Below are positions 40,501 through 55,500 of a DNA stretch of 64,000 nucleotides, piece after piece. The number at the start of each line of letters is the position of its first letter. Position 1 is the stretch's first letter. The stretch spans positions 659,198 through 723,197 of the forward strand of contig VYZI01000127.1 in NCBI GenBank assembly GCA_013397695.1, given 5' to 3'. The position numbers and the translations under genes are program-made. The DNA comes from Centropus unirufus. Lineage: Eukaryota; Chordata; Aves; Cuculiformes; Centropidae. The notes beneath the pieces were generated by a model, which had not been told where the DNA came from, did not search any database, and saw only the letters and a program-made list of their open reading frames with translations.

Positions 40501-43500
40501 TTAAAGAATCCCAAAACTCCCCAAAACCAGAAACCCCACAAAGTTATCTAAGTAGGCAGTCTGTAAGAACCAGAAAAAGCCTCTTGTACTCCTGTTTTGC
40601 TGGCTCCACCTTCACAATACAGAGAACATGATGGAGGAAAAAAGTGAGAAGGGACTGATAAGAGCTGCATCAATAAAAAGAACAGTGTCTGCAGCCCCTA
40701 GTACAGGTTGCAGTCTCTGATGTTCCTTCTTTCTGTGCAGTTCTGGGAAAGTTTTCTCAAAAAAATAAATAAATTTACAAAAATAGGAAGTTTATAAGAA
40801 TTAGAAGTACTCACTTTCACAATAAAGATGTTAACTGATGTAACTTAAACATACATTAAACAGTAACGCTTAAGTATGTTGTAAGTCTTTTGGTTTTGTT
40901 TTCTTTTGGTTTGGTTTTGATAACACAGAGAAGACTGCTACAGAAGCAAGTTTATTTTATGTGTTTCTTAGGAAATTTCAGTAGCTAAGAAGACTTTGAT
41001 CCTGCCCATGAATGATTCTCCTCTGTGTTACAGATATTAAATGATCAACAATAATGACAGCACTTCAGCTAAAGGTAAAAACTGTATCGTTCATATCAAA
41101 ACAATGTCAAAATTGTAAGCACTGAAAGGTAGTTCTGCCTTGCCTTAAAATTCTTGTAAAAAGATCACAAGGGAAACCAAAAATTCAAGTGTGAACTGAT
41201 ATAGCAGTACATGGAGATTCAGTGCACTGCTTCAACACCACAGTGAAACTGGTATTTTTTGTTATTTTGGGGTGGGTAATTTTGGAGGGCTTTGGTTTTT
41301 TGAATTACATTTCTGGAAGCGTATCACAATAGCTATAGATTTAGAAGTACATTGAGGATGGAAAAAAACAGAGATAAAACACCAATCTTAAATGCTTTAA
41401 AACATCCAGTTTGGATGAACACTGAAAAACGAAAAGTAACAGGAAAAAGCCCACACTAGGAAAAAGTAGTCCTCCCAAAAAGCTGTGTATTCTTAGAAAT
41501 TATACTAGAATAAGCTCTTTTTTAAACTGTGTAAAAAGTCAACCAGTAGATTAGCATTTCATGGAACAAGCTTCAAACTAATCTTTTCCTTCAGAAGAAC
41601 TATTCACAACAGAAGGCTTTGATTGCAGGAATTGTGAGTTGCTGAGAGTACTTTTCTGTATCTTTCTTTAGAACAGCTTTTGATATCTCATTTGAGAAAG
41701 GAATATGCAAACAGATGTAGACTAATGCAAGTAAAAAAAAGGGATTTTCAACTTATCATAGTTGTTTATACATCTGGGAATTATTCAGTCTTAAACCTTT
41801 ATTTACCTCACTTTTAGCAAACAATAACACAAAAAGCCACTGCATTATATGTATGGCTACACCAATACATAGTGGAAACAACCTAGACTGCATCATCAAT
41901 TAAGCAGTGATCTTCTATAGATTTTAATGCCTGGAAAGCAAATTAAAACAATATATAACCCCTTCAAAAGTCAAAGAAAAAAATTTTGAATATTGTTTGC
42001 AAATAGCTGAACAGGTTTCCATGAATATTTTATCTTTATATTGCACTTCTTACTCAAACATTTTAAAGCAATTTAGAACCATAAGTAAAAGAAATTCTAT
42101 GCAGATCATGAAGTCCTTCAGTCTTAATTGCAGCCTTGGTAACAAAACATGCTACTCAAGATACTGTAATTCCATCTGAACTTCTTGTTGCAATTACTGC
42201 TTTGCTACATTCTTAATGTGCGTAATTAGGCATGATTCACCGCATAAATTACTACACACTACCAGAAAAGCTTCTGTCAGTAACATTTTGGGGAAAGAAC
42301 ATGCGTTTAGAATTTATAATAGTCACATCAGGCACCTATTTGGCAAAGTTCAGTTTTTCAGGCCCGTGCTTCAGCATGTTCTGTGCTTTCTCAGTCTTTC
42401 TTTAATAGTCTCAAAAGATTGTGCAAAAATACATGAGTTTAGTAGCATGGAAGAAGCATGTAGATAATGCATTAACAGCATCTACCTAAGCAAAGGTCTG
42501 CATATTGCACTTTGTCCCCATACATTTTTGTATTTTTTCCAGCAACATCTGACTTACCAAAACTATTTCAGTTGTTTTAACCATAGTTCAGTGCCATTAT
42601 GACATGCGTCCCAGCAACTGGGAAACAAGGCTCATTCCCAGAGAGTTGAATTTATTTTATACATGTTGTTTTTGCATACTGAAGAAGCCTTACCCAGCTC
42701 TAGTTGTTTTATATTCCACCTTAAGGATAGGTTTGCAGGGCTCTGGCTTCTTTCCATCTTTCAGCTGCTTTCCTACAATGAATGATTTTACTGTATTAAT
42801 CGTACAGTTTCATAACAAGATGACGAATCCGCAAATTGCATATTGAATTTCAAAGTACAACATTCATACAACATACATTCAACACCTATTACAATAATTT
42901 AGTGTGCCTGGGATAATATAATAAAAGTTTTGTTAAAAATTTTAATACACTACAACCTATTTAGGTGTCTTTTTTTGTTGGTGTTTTGTTTGGTGTTTTT
43001 TTTTTTCCCCTTTTAAGTACTGTAGAATATTTGTTTCCCTAAAAACATTGTTTTAGGTAGCATCGGAAGATTTAAAATTTGTCTGATGTCTACCATTTTG
43101 CAATTAAAACTGGTCAGTTTACAAGTGAAAAAAGAGGTCCATTCTGAGTGGTATCCTTAAGGGCTACAACTTGAATCCAAATATGAATGCCTGTTCTTTC
43201 TCTAGTTTGCAGTACTAGCCACTAAAGCAGATACAGTCGTCCCATGGAAGCAGTATAAATTAAGAGTAAGGTGTAAATATGCACCTCCTCTACCAGAACA
43301 ACGATAAAGTCAGTTAAAACTTTGCAGTTCTGTAGAATATTTGCAGCTCAAGGTTAAAAAATAATAATGTTTATTCAACGAGGCCAAAACATTAAAAATG
43401 CAGTTAGTCTTGTCTAACTCATGTTACTACAGTAGCTGTCAGTTTATTTTTTGGCTACTACACAACAATACAGAAATCCACAGCTTCTTCCTTCCACTCT

Positions 43501-46500
43501 AGTCCACAACCAGCAAAGTAAACATGGACTTGCTGAAGGCTTAGCTAGGTAAACCAGGATGTTTTTACTATAGCATCTTGTACTACAACTGTGACCTCAC
43601 AGATTATCTTCACTTCCAAATTCACACTTAAGAATATAGAAGCAAATGAGTTGCTAAGACACGACTTGGATGCATGAACAACATGTAGATCTGGCATTTC
43701 TTCAGAACTTTTTTGAAAAGCAGCAGTATACTTCACAGAAGAACAACATGCAATGTTAATTTCCTAGATTAACATTAATGCAAGACTTCTCATAAGTGGG
43801 AGCATCTTACCAGATGCTAGTCTTCCTCTGTTACAAACCTGTCCAAGAATTTATATGGTAATCTACACATTTATACATGAAACAGATGCTTGGTTGTATG
43901 TATTTTAAACAACATATGGGATTATAATGTCAAGAAAAAAGCAAGCCTTCCAAATAAGCGTTAGTTAATTTTGAGATCAATGCCATTCTGTGAAAGTCCA
44001 GCTTGAAGTTCAAAGACTGAAACAAAACTGAATGATTTGGATCTTATTTCATAAAGATTGGGCTTTTTTTTCATGAAATCTATCAGAAGTTGGTATGACA
44101 GAGAAATTTTTTTACTTACACTCCAAGTGCATTTTTAATTATTGGTTTTGCAAAACACACTTACATTAAAAATACATTCCCTGTGTTTTAAGAGCTGTCT
44201 ATCCACTTTCACCTTACCGTGCGGAGTGATTGTCTGGAATGGTTTGGTAGGAGATTTTACATTCCATATGGTCAAGGTACCATCTGAGTGACTACAAATA
44301 AATTGTTTCCCTTCATGATGCCAAGCCACAGAGTGGATTGCCTATGCAAGAAAAGAAAAAAAAAAAAAACTAGAACATTAGAAGTTGAGTATTTTGTTAT
44401 CATTCTTACTTCTTCCTCAATGACATCTGACAGCAAAGGAAAACCAGAGAAAGTACTAATTAGGACATACCAAGAGCAGTATGATGTCATTTATCCATGG
44501 TAAGTTTTCTGTTCTTAGGCACTTCTTTCAGGCATGCTTCATCCATCAATAATACTGGCTTCATTATAATGACATGTTTAAGAGGAAAAAAGTTCCTCCT
44601 CAGAGTGTAGTACTAAGGTATTTTTCAACAATGGGTAGCTCGCAGAGGATAACTGCAAGCACTTATTTGAGCTTTATTAACCACAGTCTTTTATTATTCA
44701 GAAAAATACACTGTCCATATAGAAAATTATCTACTTGATGGGACTATTAATCAAAACTTTAAAATAGCATTTTGAGATGTCTAGGTGGATATGTACAAGA
44801 GGCAAGTATGGACTGAGAACATAAGTAAAATAAGAACTGAATTTTTTGAAATTATAATGAATGATGATGAAAAAATATTGGCTTTATTTATTAGCACTCT
44901 TCTGTTGCTGTAGGACTGTTCAGGTACAGAAAAGTGTAAATTTCCAGCAATATCACCAGGATAATCCAGAGATTAAATCACAGGGGAAAATGACTGCAAA
45001 CCTGAATGTAGTCTCCAGTAATAGCTTGTCCAACTTAAAGCAGTATAAGATCCGGCTATCTGTAAACTACAGATTAACTAAATTCCGTATTCCTTGGTGA
45101 AATTTAATCTTGTTCCCTATTTAGTATGGAATCACTATGGATTTTGTCAGAAGACAGATTCAGTGTACCAATATCACATCTACAACTGTGTAGCTCAGAA
45201 ACTTAGACATCTCACTTGAGGTATCCCAGAGTGAAAGTGAAATACTTTTGCTCCGTCTGCCTGTAAGATAATTTTCTATCTAGCAAATAAAAGCAACTAT
45301 TAGGGAAGAAACTGCATAAATATTGAAGATTTGGGTTTATTTACTGCCACAGACTTGGTAAAGAAGAGGCTACAACTCAAAAAGCCCTTTTCTCTAAGAA
45401 AATAGATAAACTATACTACAGTTAGCAATAAAATGTAGTATGTTTTAAATACTCTCCCATGTGAAATCTAACCCCAACAACAGCAGGCAGCCCATGGCGT
45501 AAATAGAATGGTTTTTGATATGGTTATGTAGAAATAGGTCTTAAGGATCAGCAAGAAAGCAAGCTTTACAGAAGGAAGGATAAATCTTAGAAATGAATAT
45601 TATTTTTTTTTTAGCTTTTCTTGGAAAAGAAGGTCAAGAGGAAGGAAACACAATCCACTATTGTTGAAATGGCATTAACGCCTATAAACATAAAAAGACC
45701 TGATAAACCGAGCACAAAGGAGAAGGATGACTGCTATCATTTAATTTCAGCAGGGAACCTGATGGGATAGAAAGAACACTGAAAGAGAATAGCAAGGTCT
45801 TTAGCTTTATGTCTATTCAGTGTCCTTTTGTAGAGCACCTGGTTACATTTAGCAGTTCAGCTGAATATTATTTAAAGTGTAACACTAATACACCATTTCT
45901 GCATTTTGAAAATAATCCAATTAGCAAATCTGTGGGCTGAGTATGATAAAACTTTGTTACAGAGCACTATCCCTTGCTAGTACAAAATTCACAACTTTTT
46001 TTAAGTCTGAAAAATAAAATCAGAGCTGTATTAGCTGTAGCATAATCCAGAATAAATATGACTAAAACAGAGTTTTATCACTATAATTTAAAACTTCATC
46101 TGGTACCCTTTTGGCACAATAATGCAGCAGTATGCTTAAAGCAGCTGATTCAACTATGTCTCAAAGATTTTTGTGTCATATAGACCCCACATGCATTCCC
46201 TGTTACAAGATCATGTATTAGTACCACAAAGGACCCTTGATATATTTAAGGGGTAAGACAATTGTATCTTTAAGAGGAGTTGGATACATAGGCAACCCAA
46301 GTCCTGACCTCGCTCACATTCTGAATTCTTCCATTTACAAACATTCACCAAATACAGGGAATCTTTACTGCTGGAATTTACACACAATAATTATTAAAAA
46401 AAACTAAAACCCCCAACCAAACAAAAAACTTAACTAAATCTTTCTATTTACTTAATTATAACTAAAGATTTCTCACTAAAACTATTCCTGCTATCTCGTC

Positions 46501-49500
46501 ACTTTGATTTGAAATTAAGGTATCTGTTCTGGATTATATAAAAATTTGTTTCAAAACTTAAAAAAATTCAAATCTTATTTTTTGAATAACAAGCCGAGCA
46601 TGATTGCACTGTCCTAGATACGCCAAAACTTAGCCACAAATGTAGAAACTAACCATGCTAGACTATTATAGGCAGGCAGGCTGTGCACAAAGGATGCCTC
46701 ACTTCCACCATCTGTTTCAGAAGGATTATACCGTGTAGAAAAATGGCTGCAATACTGTCTGGAAAGAGAGTAGGCATAATCCATTTTCAGAAGGAAACAT
46801 TCCTGCAATGATTGTAACAGTTACCTGAGGGAGACTGAAGAGCTGGGAAGTGCAATGGCAAATAAACTGAAAAAGTCTGAGAAATGAAATGAAAAGCATT
46901 TGCGTGCAAGTCTCCTACAGAAACATCTTAAGCAGATCACTAGCTTTTAAAGAGATTAAAGCATGTTTAAAAGCATTTTATGACATTCAGTTTTACTGCT
47001 GCAATAGCTTGTCAATATCCCTAGAAATTGCTCTTATTTCCTGTTTTTTTTTAAAGAGGTATAAAAAATAATAAGTCTAAATACAGCCTCATGGGCTAAG
47101 AGAAGAGTTCATTAATACTCAGGTTGCAATTGTATTTTTCCATTACGGGGATTTAACTGTTTCAATTCATAAAATACATGTGCAAAAAAATTACCTGTAT
47201 TTTCAGTTTCTATTGACTTAGTTCAACCCTACAGCTGATTATATGCATACCATTTTAGAACCGTTTGAGACTATTCTTTGTATCCTATCTTGCTCGAAGA
47301 CGAGAAAATTGCAGAAATTTTATACTTTGCTCTGAATACAAGAACTACAAATTCTAGTAGTTTCCCCTGTTCAACTGAATTTTTAAAACCTGTTTTTCTA
47401 ATACCTTTTTAGACTACAAATACAGTTCATACAACTCATAGAATAAAAAGTAGCCTAAGTAAACTGGATTTCCCTTTCCCTCCCCCTCCCCTTTTGTACA
47501 GATTTATCAAAATATTCAAAGCAAGAACAGCAGCTTGAGGGTACTTATGCTGACTCCTGTCAATAGCCTAAGAAAGCAATGGGAAAAAAATGCTGTATTG
47601 AGAAAAAAAACCCAAACAACCGAACTGAGCCTTAGATGGCAATACATCATAAAGACCATTTTGAAACAATGAGATGTGTGCCTAATTATTGCATTGACAC
47701 GTTTTGGTTTCTTATAAGTCACATACCATGGCTGCTCCCCTCTTTCTCTTATTCCAACAGGCTACTTTGACATGTTATTAAATATTTTAAAAAATAATCT
47801 TAAACTCAGCCATGTACCAGAATACTGAACCTAAAAATATTACTCTATAATACCTGTGCTGAGTTAATGCTATCAAAGTTTACTTTAGATTACAAAAAAC
47901 AAAATACTACTTGAAGAATGGACATCAGTAAATAAAATTTTAGTTTTCAGAAGCTGCACTTGAATTTTTTCAGAACCAAACTGATAGCTGAGAAAATTTT
48001 TACTCCTTTCACGGCTGAAAATACAATATGGGAAACATTTGCATTAGAAACTGTATTACATATGAGAAATGCAAAGCTTTTTAAATCCCCAGTGTTTGAA
48101 CAGAAAAGACTTAAGAATGATGCAAAAGGAATTTTCAGTCTTGTTTTTCCACTGAGCCTGCCCAAGAAAAAAGGATGTTTTGAGAAAAGAGTATCAAAGG
48201 AACTTTCTAAAGACAAGTTCATTCATAACTCCAGTTCTATTATATCACAAGTAATTTCCTCCAACTTCTCTGACAAAAAGAATGTTACTTTTGTGCATTC
48301 TTCAACTAGTTCTAAACATGCAACATATTGATGTTATAGTAAGAGTATAAAGCACTGCAAATTCAGGATCTCCAATTAAATTTGCTACTACAAACTAGAA
48401 TTTTTTGGAGGGAAGAATACACCAGTAATCAGCATTAATACTATTCATGACCAAGAGCTGCCTCTCCCCCATCCATGGTTAAGCAGAAAAATTATTACAA
48501 AGTTTTCAGGAGTGGTGCTTATAGGTTGCCCACCCTATAAGCAACCCTATCCTTAGGATGAGCACTCCCTGTGTTCTTGTGCTCTAACTATCAGATCAGG
48601 GTGCTGGGCTGGCACACATGTTCAGATGGGAAGAAAGCCGGGCTAGTGTTTTGTTGACCTAGCTTTCAGTCAACAAATGCGACTGCCCCACCACAACATG
48701 GGAATTTTCTTCGGGAAAGCCTCCTAAAGGTCAGGTAATTTGGAATGAAATCAAGCAGGAAGTGACAAAAGATATAATAGGATTCAGCTTCCTTCCTGAT
48801 GATTGCACAACATCTTTCCATAAAACTCTGATCATGCAGGAAGTTTGACCTCATTGTTCCTAGCAGAGGAAAATCATGAAGGATGGCATTTGGATCCCTA
48901 AACATATCTGAAGTTTTGAGCCAAAAAGAGTTGCATCAAATGATAGTGGTAGACTGCAAATCCTCTCAAGTTACATGTTTTAAAACAAATGTCAACTTCA
49001 AAGCAGTAAGAGAGGGAGAGACTAATTCAATGGCAAAGGTTCCAGCAAGCAGTCTTTATGGTATGATGTGTCTGGCCAAACCTGTTCATGATGCTTAAGG
49101 AAGCCTAGTCACCAATTTAACAACATCTCTCAAGCAAAAATAGAGGTGTGTTCCACAGCACTGCTACAGACAAAAGACTGCACAGTTGGAAAGGATCCAG
49201 CTCTAGGGTTCTGGCAGCTACATCTCATGCCCTGCTATCATGCAGCTGCACAGGAGCATCAAGCTCTGCTGATGTAAATCCTGCAACTCCCTGCAAAAAC
49301 AAAAGCTCACACCCCAAGTAGAGTGCTGCAGTTTCTAATAGGCACAGAATCAGACATCATCTTTGCAATTACTAGTGATGGATTTTATGAGACCACTAGG
49401 ACTTTGCAGTTCACAGATTCACTAGGTTGGAAAAGACCTCTGAGATCATGGAGTCCAACTTACCTGTCTACCAGTAAACCATGTCCCTAAGCACCTCATT

Positions 49501-52500
49501 TCCTCATCCTTTAAATACATTCAGACATCGTGATTCCACCACCTCCCTGGGCAGCCTGTTCCAGCATCTGATGACCATTTCAGTGAAAAACTTCTTCCCA
49601 ATTTACAACCTGAACCTCCCTTGCCACAGCTTGATCTTAACCAGTACCAGAATTATTTGTTTTCAAGGGGATTAGAGCCAGAGAATGTTTCCCCAGTGCT
49701 AATGTGAAAGTCTGATTCACCAAACAAGATCCCTCTGCAACCCTTCCCTGCTACACTTCAGCAGTCTGGGATGGCACAGAGAGGAAGAAGGGAGACCAGA
49801 CAGCATTTCCTGTGTCTGATGAGCAGCTCTGCACCAGATCTCAAGTATGACAAGATTGAGCTAATTTGCTCACTTCTTACTTGTCAACTCCACTCTCAGA
49901 ATTGCTGTCAGCAAGACCAGGTGGGAGAACCAAGGGTAAAAATTCTGAGGTTTAAAATCTTGCTCCTGATACAGGGTGGAACATCAGAAGCTTTACTCTC
50001 CATGGGAGAAGAGATGAAATGCATTCATGGACGGAATACAGCCCTTATATTGGTGTATGAAAGAAGCCTCTAGCAAAGCCACTAAACAAGGCAATTGCCA
50101 AGAAACAAGAGCTAGAAACATTCTGTGCACACAAGTATTCCAATTTACAAGGTTCGCTAGCAGGAAACTAAATGACAGAGAGCTTTCTCTGCTCCACACC
50201 ACACTTATCAGAAGCAAAGGAGATCTCATGAGAAAATGGCATTATTCTACCACTGCCTGACTCTGACAGTGCACTCTTGAGTAGGGAAAGCACTGCACTG
50301 CCAGAAAGTCTGAAGATTTCCTCAAACTTCGAGTTTTCATGTGTAATGCAACTTTTCTTGGATGTACAAGCAGAGGGCAAAAGAGTCAATTATACTGTGA
50401 CTTGTTATATTGTCATGCAGCCATAGCTAATTATGGAAAGATATTGCTGGAGTAGTCAGAGTACGACTGCCTTTAGGCAGCAACACAACCGTAGATTAGA
50501 CTAAACTAGTCAATAAAGGTCTTCAAGACATTGCATTACTTTATTAATGATCATATGTCACCCTAATAATTTGTTATTGGGAACAGTGAAGTGTCATTGT
50601 TCAGTGAATGACAAAAGATATTCCAGAAAAACAACTCAGGAGCAAACTCAAATCTAAAAGTTATGAGTTGTGTTACATCCTGGCTACAAGATCCCTGTAA
50701 AACCCCTTCAGTTACTACTTCTACATATCTTAAAAATCAAATTGCGTTGCATCTCCTTGACCAAAATTTTTCACCTCTGAAGTCAGCATAACATGCTAAG
50801 AGAAAAAAAACTAATATTAGTCACAAATGTGGAGAAAAAGGTACACAAATCAGATTTAGAGTGGACACATTAAATTATTTCTGACTGAAGTGTCTCCTAG
50901 TTACTCTCTTCCAAAAGTCCTGTGTTCTACTCAATTCAGTCCATTTCCCTGGTTACTGATATACCATTCCACTTTAAAACCTACACAACCGTACTAGCCT
51001 CCCACTGAAAAGAATTATTTGCTTACTATACATATACAGACATTTCATTTTTGGCTAAGCATTTGAATTACTAGGTTATTCAACTGGAATGAACAGCTTA
51101 CTTTCTTATCAGTATGCCAACAATGTCAGTCAGGGTTTTTCACAGTATCAGTCATGGTGTTATTTGTCTAAAACTCAAAAAGTCACCTACCTTTTCACAG
51201 TAACCTCCTTCAGCACTGAGCAAGTGAGAATGCTTTCCTCTTAAGGAAGCTGCTCAAAAAACTAGCAAGGCTTTTACTGTTTGGCAATATATTTTTATTC
51301 TTGCAAAATGCAATAAAAAAAAACTTGTTTCTTCTACATCTTTTAACATTTAAATTTACTTACTTGAAACTGTGCTAGCTGATAAATAGAAAGCAAAGTA
51401 TTTATACAGGCCAATTGTTAGCCAGCACTGATCATAATGTGATTAGAAAGATAACATTCTGGAGCTGAATATTTCTCTAACTGACAAATTGAGGGAGATG
51501 CTACATCTTTTTTCAGCTAAATAAAAAACTGACAGGCATTGAGGAATAAAATTTAAAAAGGTACCAGAGAAACCCCACTTTACCTGACGGGCTCTAAAAA
51601 AGGGGACAGATATATATAGCACACAAATAATAATCCACTTTCTGCAGCTTTCTATTGTCATTTCTGAATCCGATAAGATCTTCTCTCAAGGCCATTGGTT
51701 CAAAAACAATTACAGCACTGTCTTGCAACAGCACCTTTAAAGAAACACATTTTCAATTCTGTTAGACAAAATTAATCATTACATTTCTATGCCATTCAGG
51801 CCATAATCCAGAACTTGGAACTGCCTAGCCATATCAAAGCCAAATTCAAAAAGGGACATTATTCTATTCTGCATTCCCTCTTTGAAGATTAGATCAAAAT
51901 AACTTGCCTGTTGAAGAAATTCCCTGTCATTCAGAGTTAAATGGATGAGAACCAATGAATTATTGCATACAATAATTCTTTTTCCAAAGAGAAAGAAGAT
52001 ATGTATCTCTCTTAAATGGCAATCTGAACTCACAGACCAAGCTTTTAAGACTTGTATGGTCAATAACATTTTAAGTAACTTTGCCATATGTTGATACTCA
52101 CTAATGAGAGCAGTGAAACTCAATTTCACTCTCTAGATCTTCATTGTTTTATCTCCTCTTCCTATTGATTCCCAGCTTATGATAATGCACATTTCTTCAC
52201 CAACGGTAAAGAAAGGTAAATACTAAGGTACTCCACTAAGTCTTCTGCAATCAGAAAACCCAAACTGAACCACCGGATTCATTCACTTCTAAATTCTAAA
52301 GGAAATCAAAGATTAAATGGCCAAACTATTCACTGCCATTTGTAGCCTTTCAAATCAAGGTTGGTTCAGGAAGATGACAAGTATAGAGTAAATTTTGGAA
52401 ACAAGCAGGCCACAAAATTAAAAATGATAATAAGCACCAGTGTCTATCCTGGGTAAGTTTCTAGGAACTGCAACAAAATTTTACTAAAAAATAGACTTAA

Positions 52501-55500
52501 TCACCATACAGATGACTATAAAAGGATGAGAAGTCAATATGCTTTTTGCAAAATGAAACCACATCCAAAAAAACCTCTGAAAATGTTAACAAGCATGTGG
52601 CTAACAGAAATACCAATTAAGTCGTCTACACAATTTTTGAAGTCCTTTAATACCATCTCTCAAAGGAAACTAAAACCAAACAGACTAGAGAACCTTCAAC
52701 AGACAAATAACCGGTTAAGGTATCAGGAAGTAAATTAAGATAGGATAAAGATAGGCTGGCAATAATTGATTAGTTCAGGGAAGAAAGTAATTGACAGAGA
52801 CCCTCAGAGGTTTGTGCTGCTCAGTTTATTCATACGTAAGTTGGAAAGTTAGAACAAACATATTAAGGTGAGAAGTCTGCTGACACTGCCAAAGCATATT
52901 CAAGGTAGAAATTGTGATTCCAGTAACAAACTGCAGAAAGACTTAAAAATTTTATTGTCCAACTATGTAAATACAAAGCTATGCATAAACACAATGGAAC
53001 ATGAGCTGACAATTAACCCTGAAGAATGAGACTCTAGTTTTATAGCAGACCATTCCAAGTATCTGCTTAAATGCTTGCAGCATCAAAAGGCCAAGCCAAT
53101 ATCAAGATTGAGAGAAAAACTAAAAGCAAACACATATTCCACAGTATAAATCCATCACATCCACATCCTGAATACACTATGTTATGTTTTTCTTTAATAA
53201 AGCAAAGATAAAATATAATAGTTAAAGAAAGTTAGAGAAGAGCAAGAAGAATAAGTAGTATGAGAAGAACTCCATTAAGACTAGAAAAAGATGATGGAGA
53301 TAAGTGTATGAAACAAAGCAACAGAAGAAATTAATTAGGTGCATGCAACGGAAGGTAGAATACCAGTCTTCACGTAACATTTTGGGACATTTATACATAC
53401 AGACACTTGTGAGACACAAAGAAACCCCATTCAGCTCTGATGTTCTAATACAGCTCAGATGATCTAAGACTTAAACAACTTCAGAGACTCCCCCTTCAAA
53501 GAAACACTTCATTGGTAGACCTAACACACAAGCATGAGTATTGAGCCAGAATCACCACAAAAATCCAAATCCTGCCTTGTGAAGAGTTCAAGTACTGAGC
53601 TAAGGAAAGCACACCTGCTGTGATACAGGGAACTGGCCTAGTTGGTATTGAATGATACGGACATTTTACAAGCAATGAAATATAAGAGAGACTAATGTAA
53701 TGTTACTTTAAATAAAATACATTACCTTATGTATTATGTTGGCTGTTTTTCCAATATCATCAAGAAGGCCTACATTCTCTGAAGAATCAAGTTTTAAAGA
53801 AATAAATGCCATTCAATTGCATCATTTTTTAAAAAAACTCCTAGTTTTATTTTAGTGAACTTATTCAGTCTGAAGTTTCTATTATTCAAAATTTATGGCT
53901 ATTTTAGAGAAAACTTCAAGTACTTGCAGTTTCAGAGAGACCTATTTATTGATCCACTGGTGTCAGAAGCATAAAAAAAATCTATATTGGAGAAGAGAAT
54001 GATCTCATAGTAATACATATAAAAAAATGTTACCTCATCATGTGTGTATCGGTAATCTGCCTTCTTTGACTTCAGATCCCATAATACCACTGTTCCAGAT
54101 TCAAAGCCAATCAGAAGCTGCAATAATAAGCAGATATATTATGTCTTTATAAGGATAAGCAAAAATAATACATTTTTAATACCTGTACTTCTTGCCCCCA
54201 AAAGATGCAGCATAACACTACATATAGTAACTGCAAGTTATGAAGGCAAAAATTAGTGACAGGCGGTGAGGACCTCAACCTTAAAGAGGTTTACTTGGTA
54301 CTTGCCATTATCCTAAAATTCCAGCTAATACAAATGATATCCACGCAAAAATAGAAAAAAATAATGCACTCTACTGAAGAGCCCTTGGAAATACCTTTGA
54401 GTTCCAGAAAGGCCAACATTAAACCTTCCTAAGTGCATCCCTTCCTGAGTTAAAATGGAGGAGTTGGAAAAAAGAACTCTATGTATTTTCCTCCCTGGAA
54501 TTTGTTCTGCAAATCTGTAGATTTGCTGTTATAACACACTACCCTTCCTGAAGTTCTACGTAATAGTTTCTTTATGGACAACAAACCAAATAATATAAGC
54601 TTTCTCCAGATGTTCATCATAATTGAGGTAACTGGCTAAAAGAACAACATAAATATTAGTTGTCAAGAAGAACGATAGAAATTAAACAAGATACTTTTCC
54701 AAATAATCTTTTATTCCTAAAAGCTAGATTAAAGCATTTTTACAAGGAGTGAAGATTCAAATTGCTCATAACAGATACTCAACAACGCATTGGCAAAGTG
54801 AAGTGTCTTGCTCTCCTATCCTGATACTTATGTTAATGAAAAAAAACTAAGACAAACATAAGGCAGTAGTAACAGTCTTGGCACTTGCTCTATTGAAGAA
54901 GGCAACACAGCTTCATTTTTCATAGTTGCTGGATCTACAGCGAGATCATTCCTTCGAGCAATGTTGCTAAAGGAGAAGCAGCTCTTAGCCTTAAGTAGCA
55001 TGTCTTCATCCCCACTTCTTTTTCCCAACCTGGACTTAAAAAAGAAGTAGTTGGCTGCTGGATTTACTTGCTGTTAAAACAGCATATTTTCTTTAAGGAA
55101 ACAGAAGTGCCCTGAGGCATGTGCTTCATGTGACAAGTATAGAAAACACTGTAGTCAGGGATAGTAATTTATATCAGTATGGTCTGTTGCTATATCTGGA
55201 GTTTTGCCTGGGTAGCCTTTTCAACATATTAACATTTTCACAGTGTACAGTTCTTTCCCATATGAAAAATAACAGAGGATTGCTTACCAGCTTACAGATA
55301 AAATACTTGATCTATTTCAGTGCTATATAGTATATAACACTTAGATACCCAAAAGGTATTAGACACATTTGATCTGGTAAAAACGAATGCTTTTCCTCAC
55401 TACAGTATCACGTACAGTATTATTTTAAGTCATCTCATTTATCATAAACCACAGTTGATAAGTTTTTCATTTGAACTTTAAACATTAGAAAAATCACAGT

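Larger units (their letters stand above)
44342..54033 (-). other. STXBP5: STXBP5 intron, 9,692 nt, with two CR1 fragments
   Basis: The largest complete intron in the window. It contains an antisense CR1 3' end (49,412-49,633), a long diverged sense CR1 piece (52,440-53,420), a G-quadruplex motif on the transcript strand (47,472-47,491), a short inverted repeat (48,517-48,542) and a stretch open on both strands (47,947-48,331). No extra tomosyn exon seen. Confidence 0.75.

Noticed and set aside
44213..44218. Alternative donor GTAAG|GTG six bases into the intron
   Set aside because: Using it would add two codons and break phase with the next exon, which begins GA to complete the Gly codon.
48517..48542. 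9-bp inverted repeat GCTTATAGG / CCTATAAGC
   Set aside because: Real but short, far from any exon, and no different from what chance allows in 64 kb.
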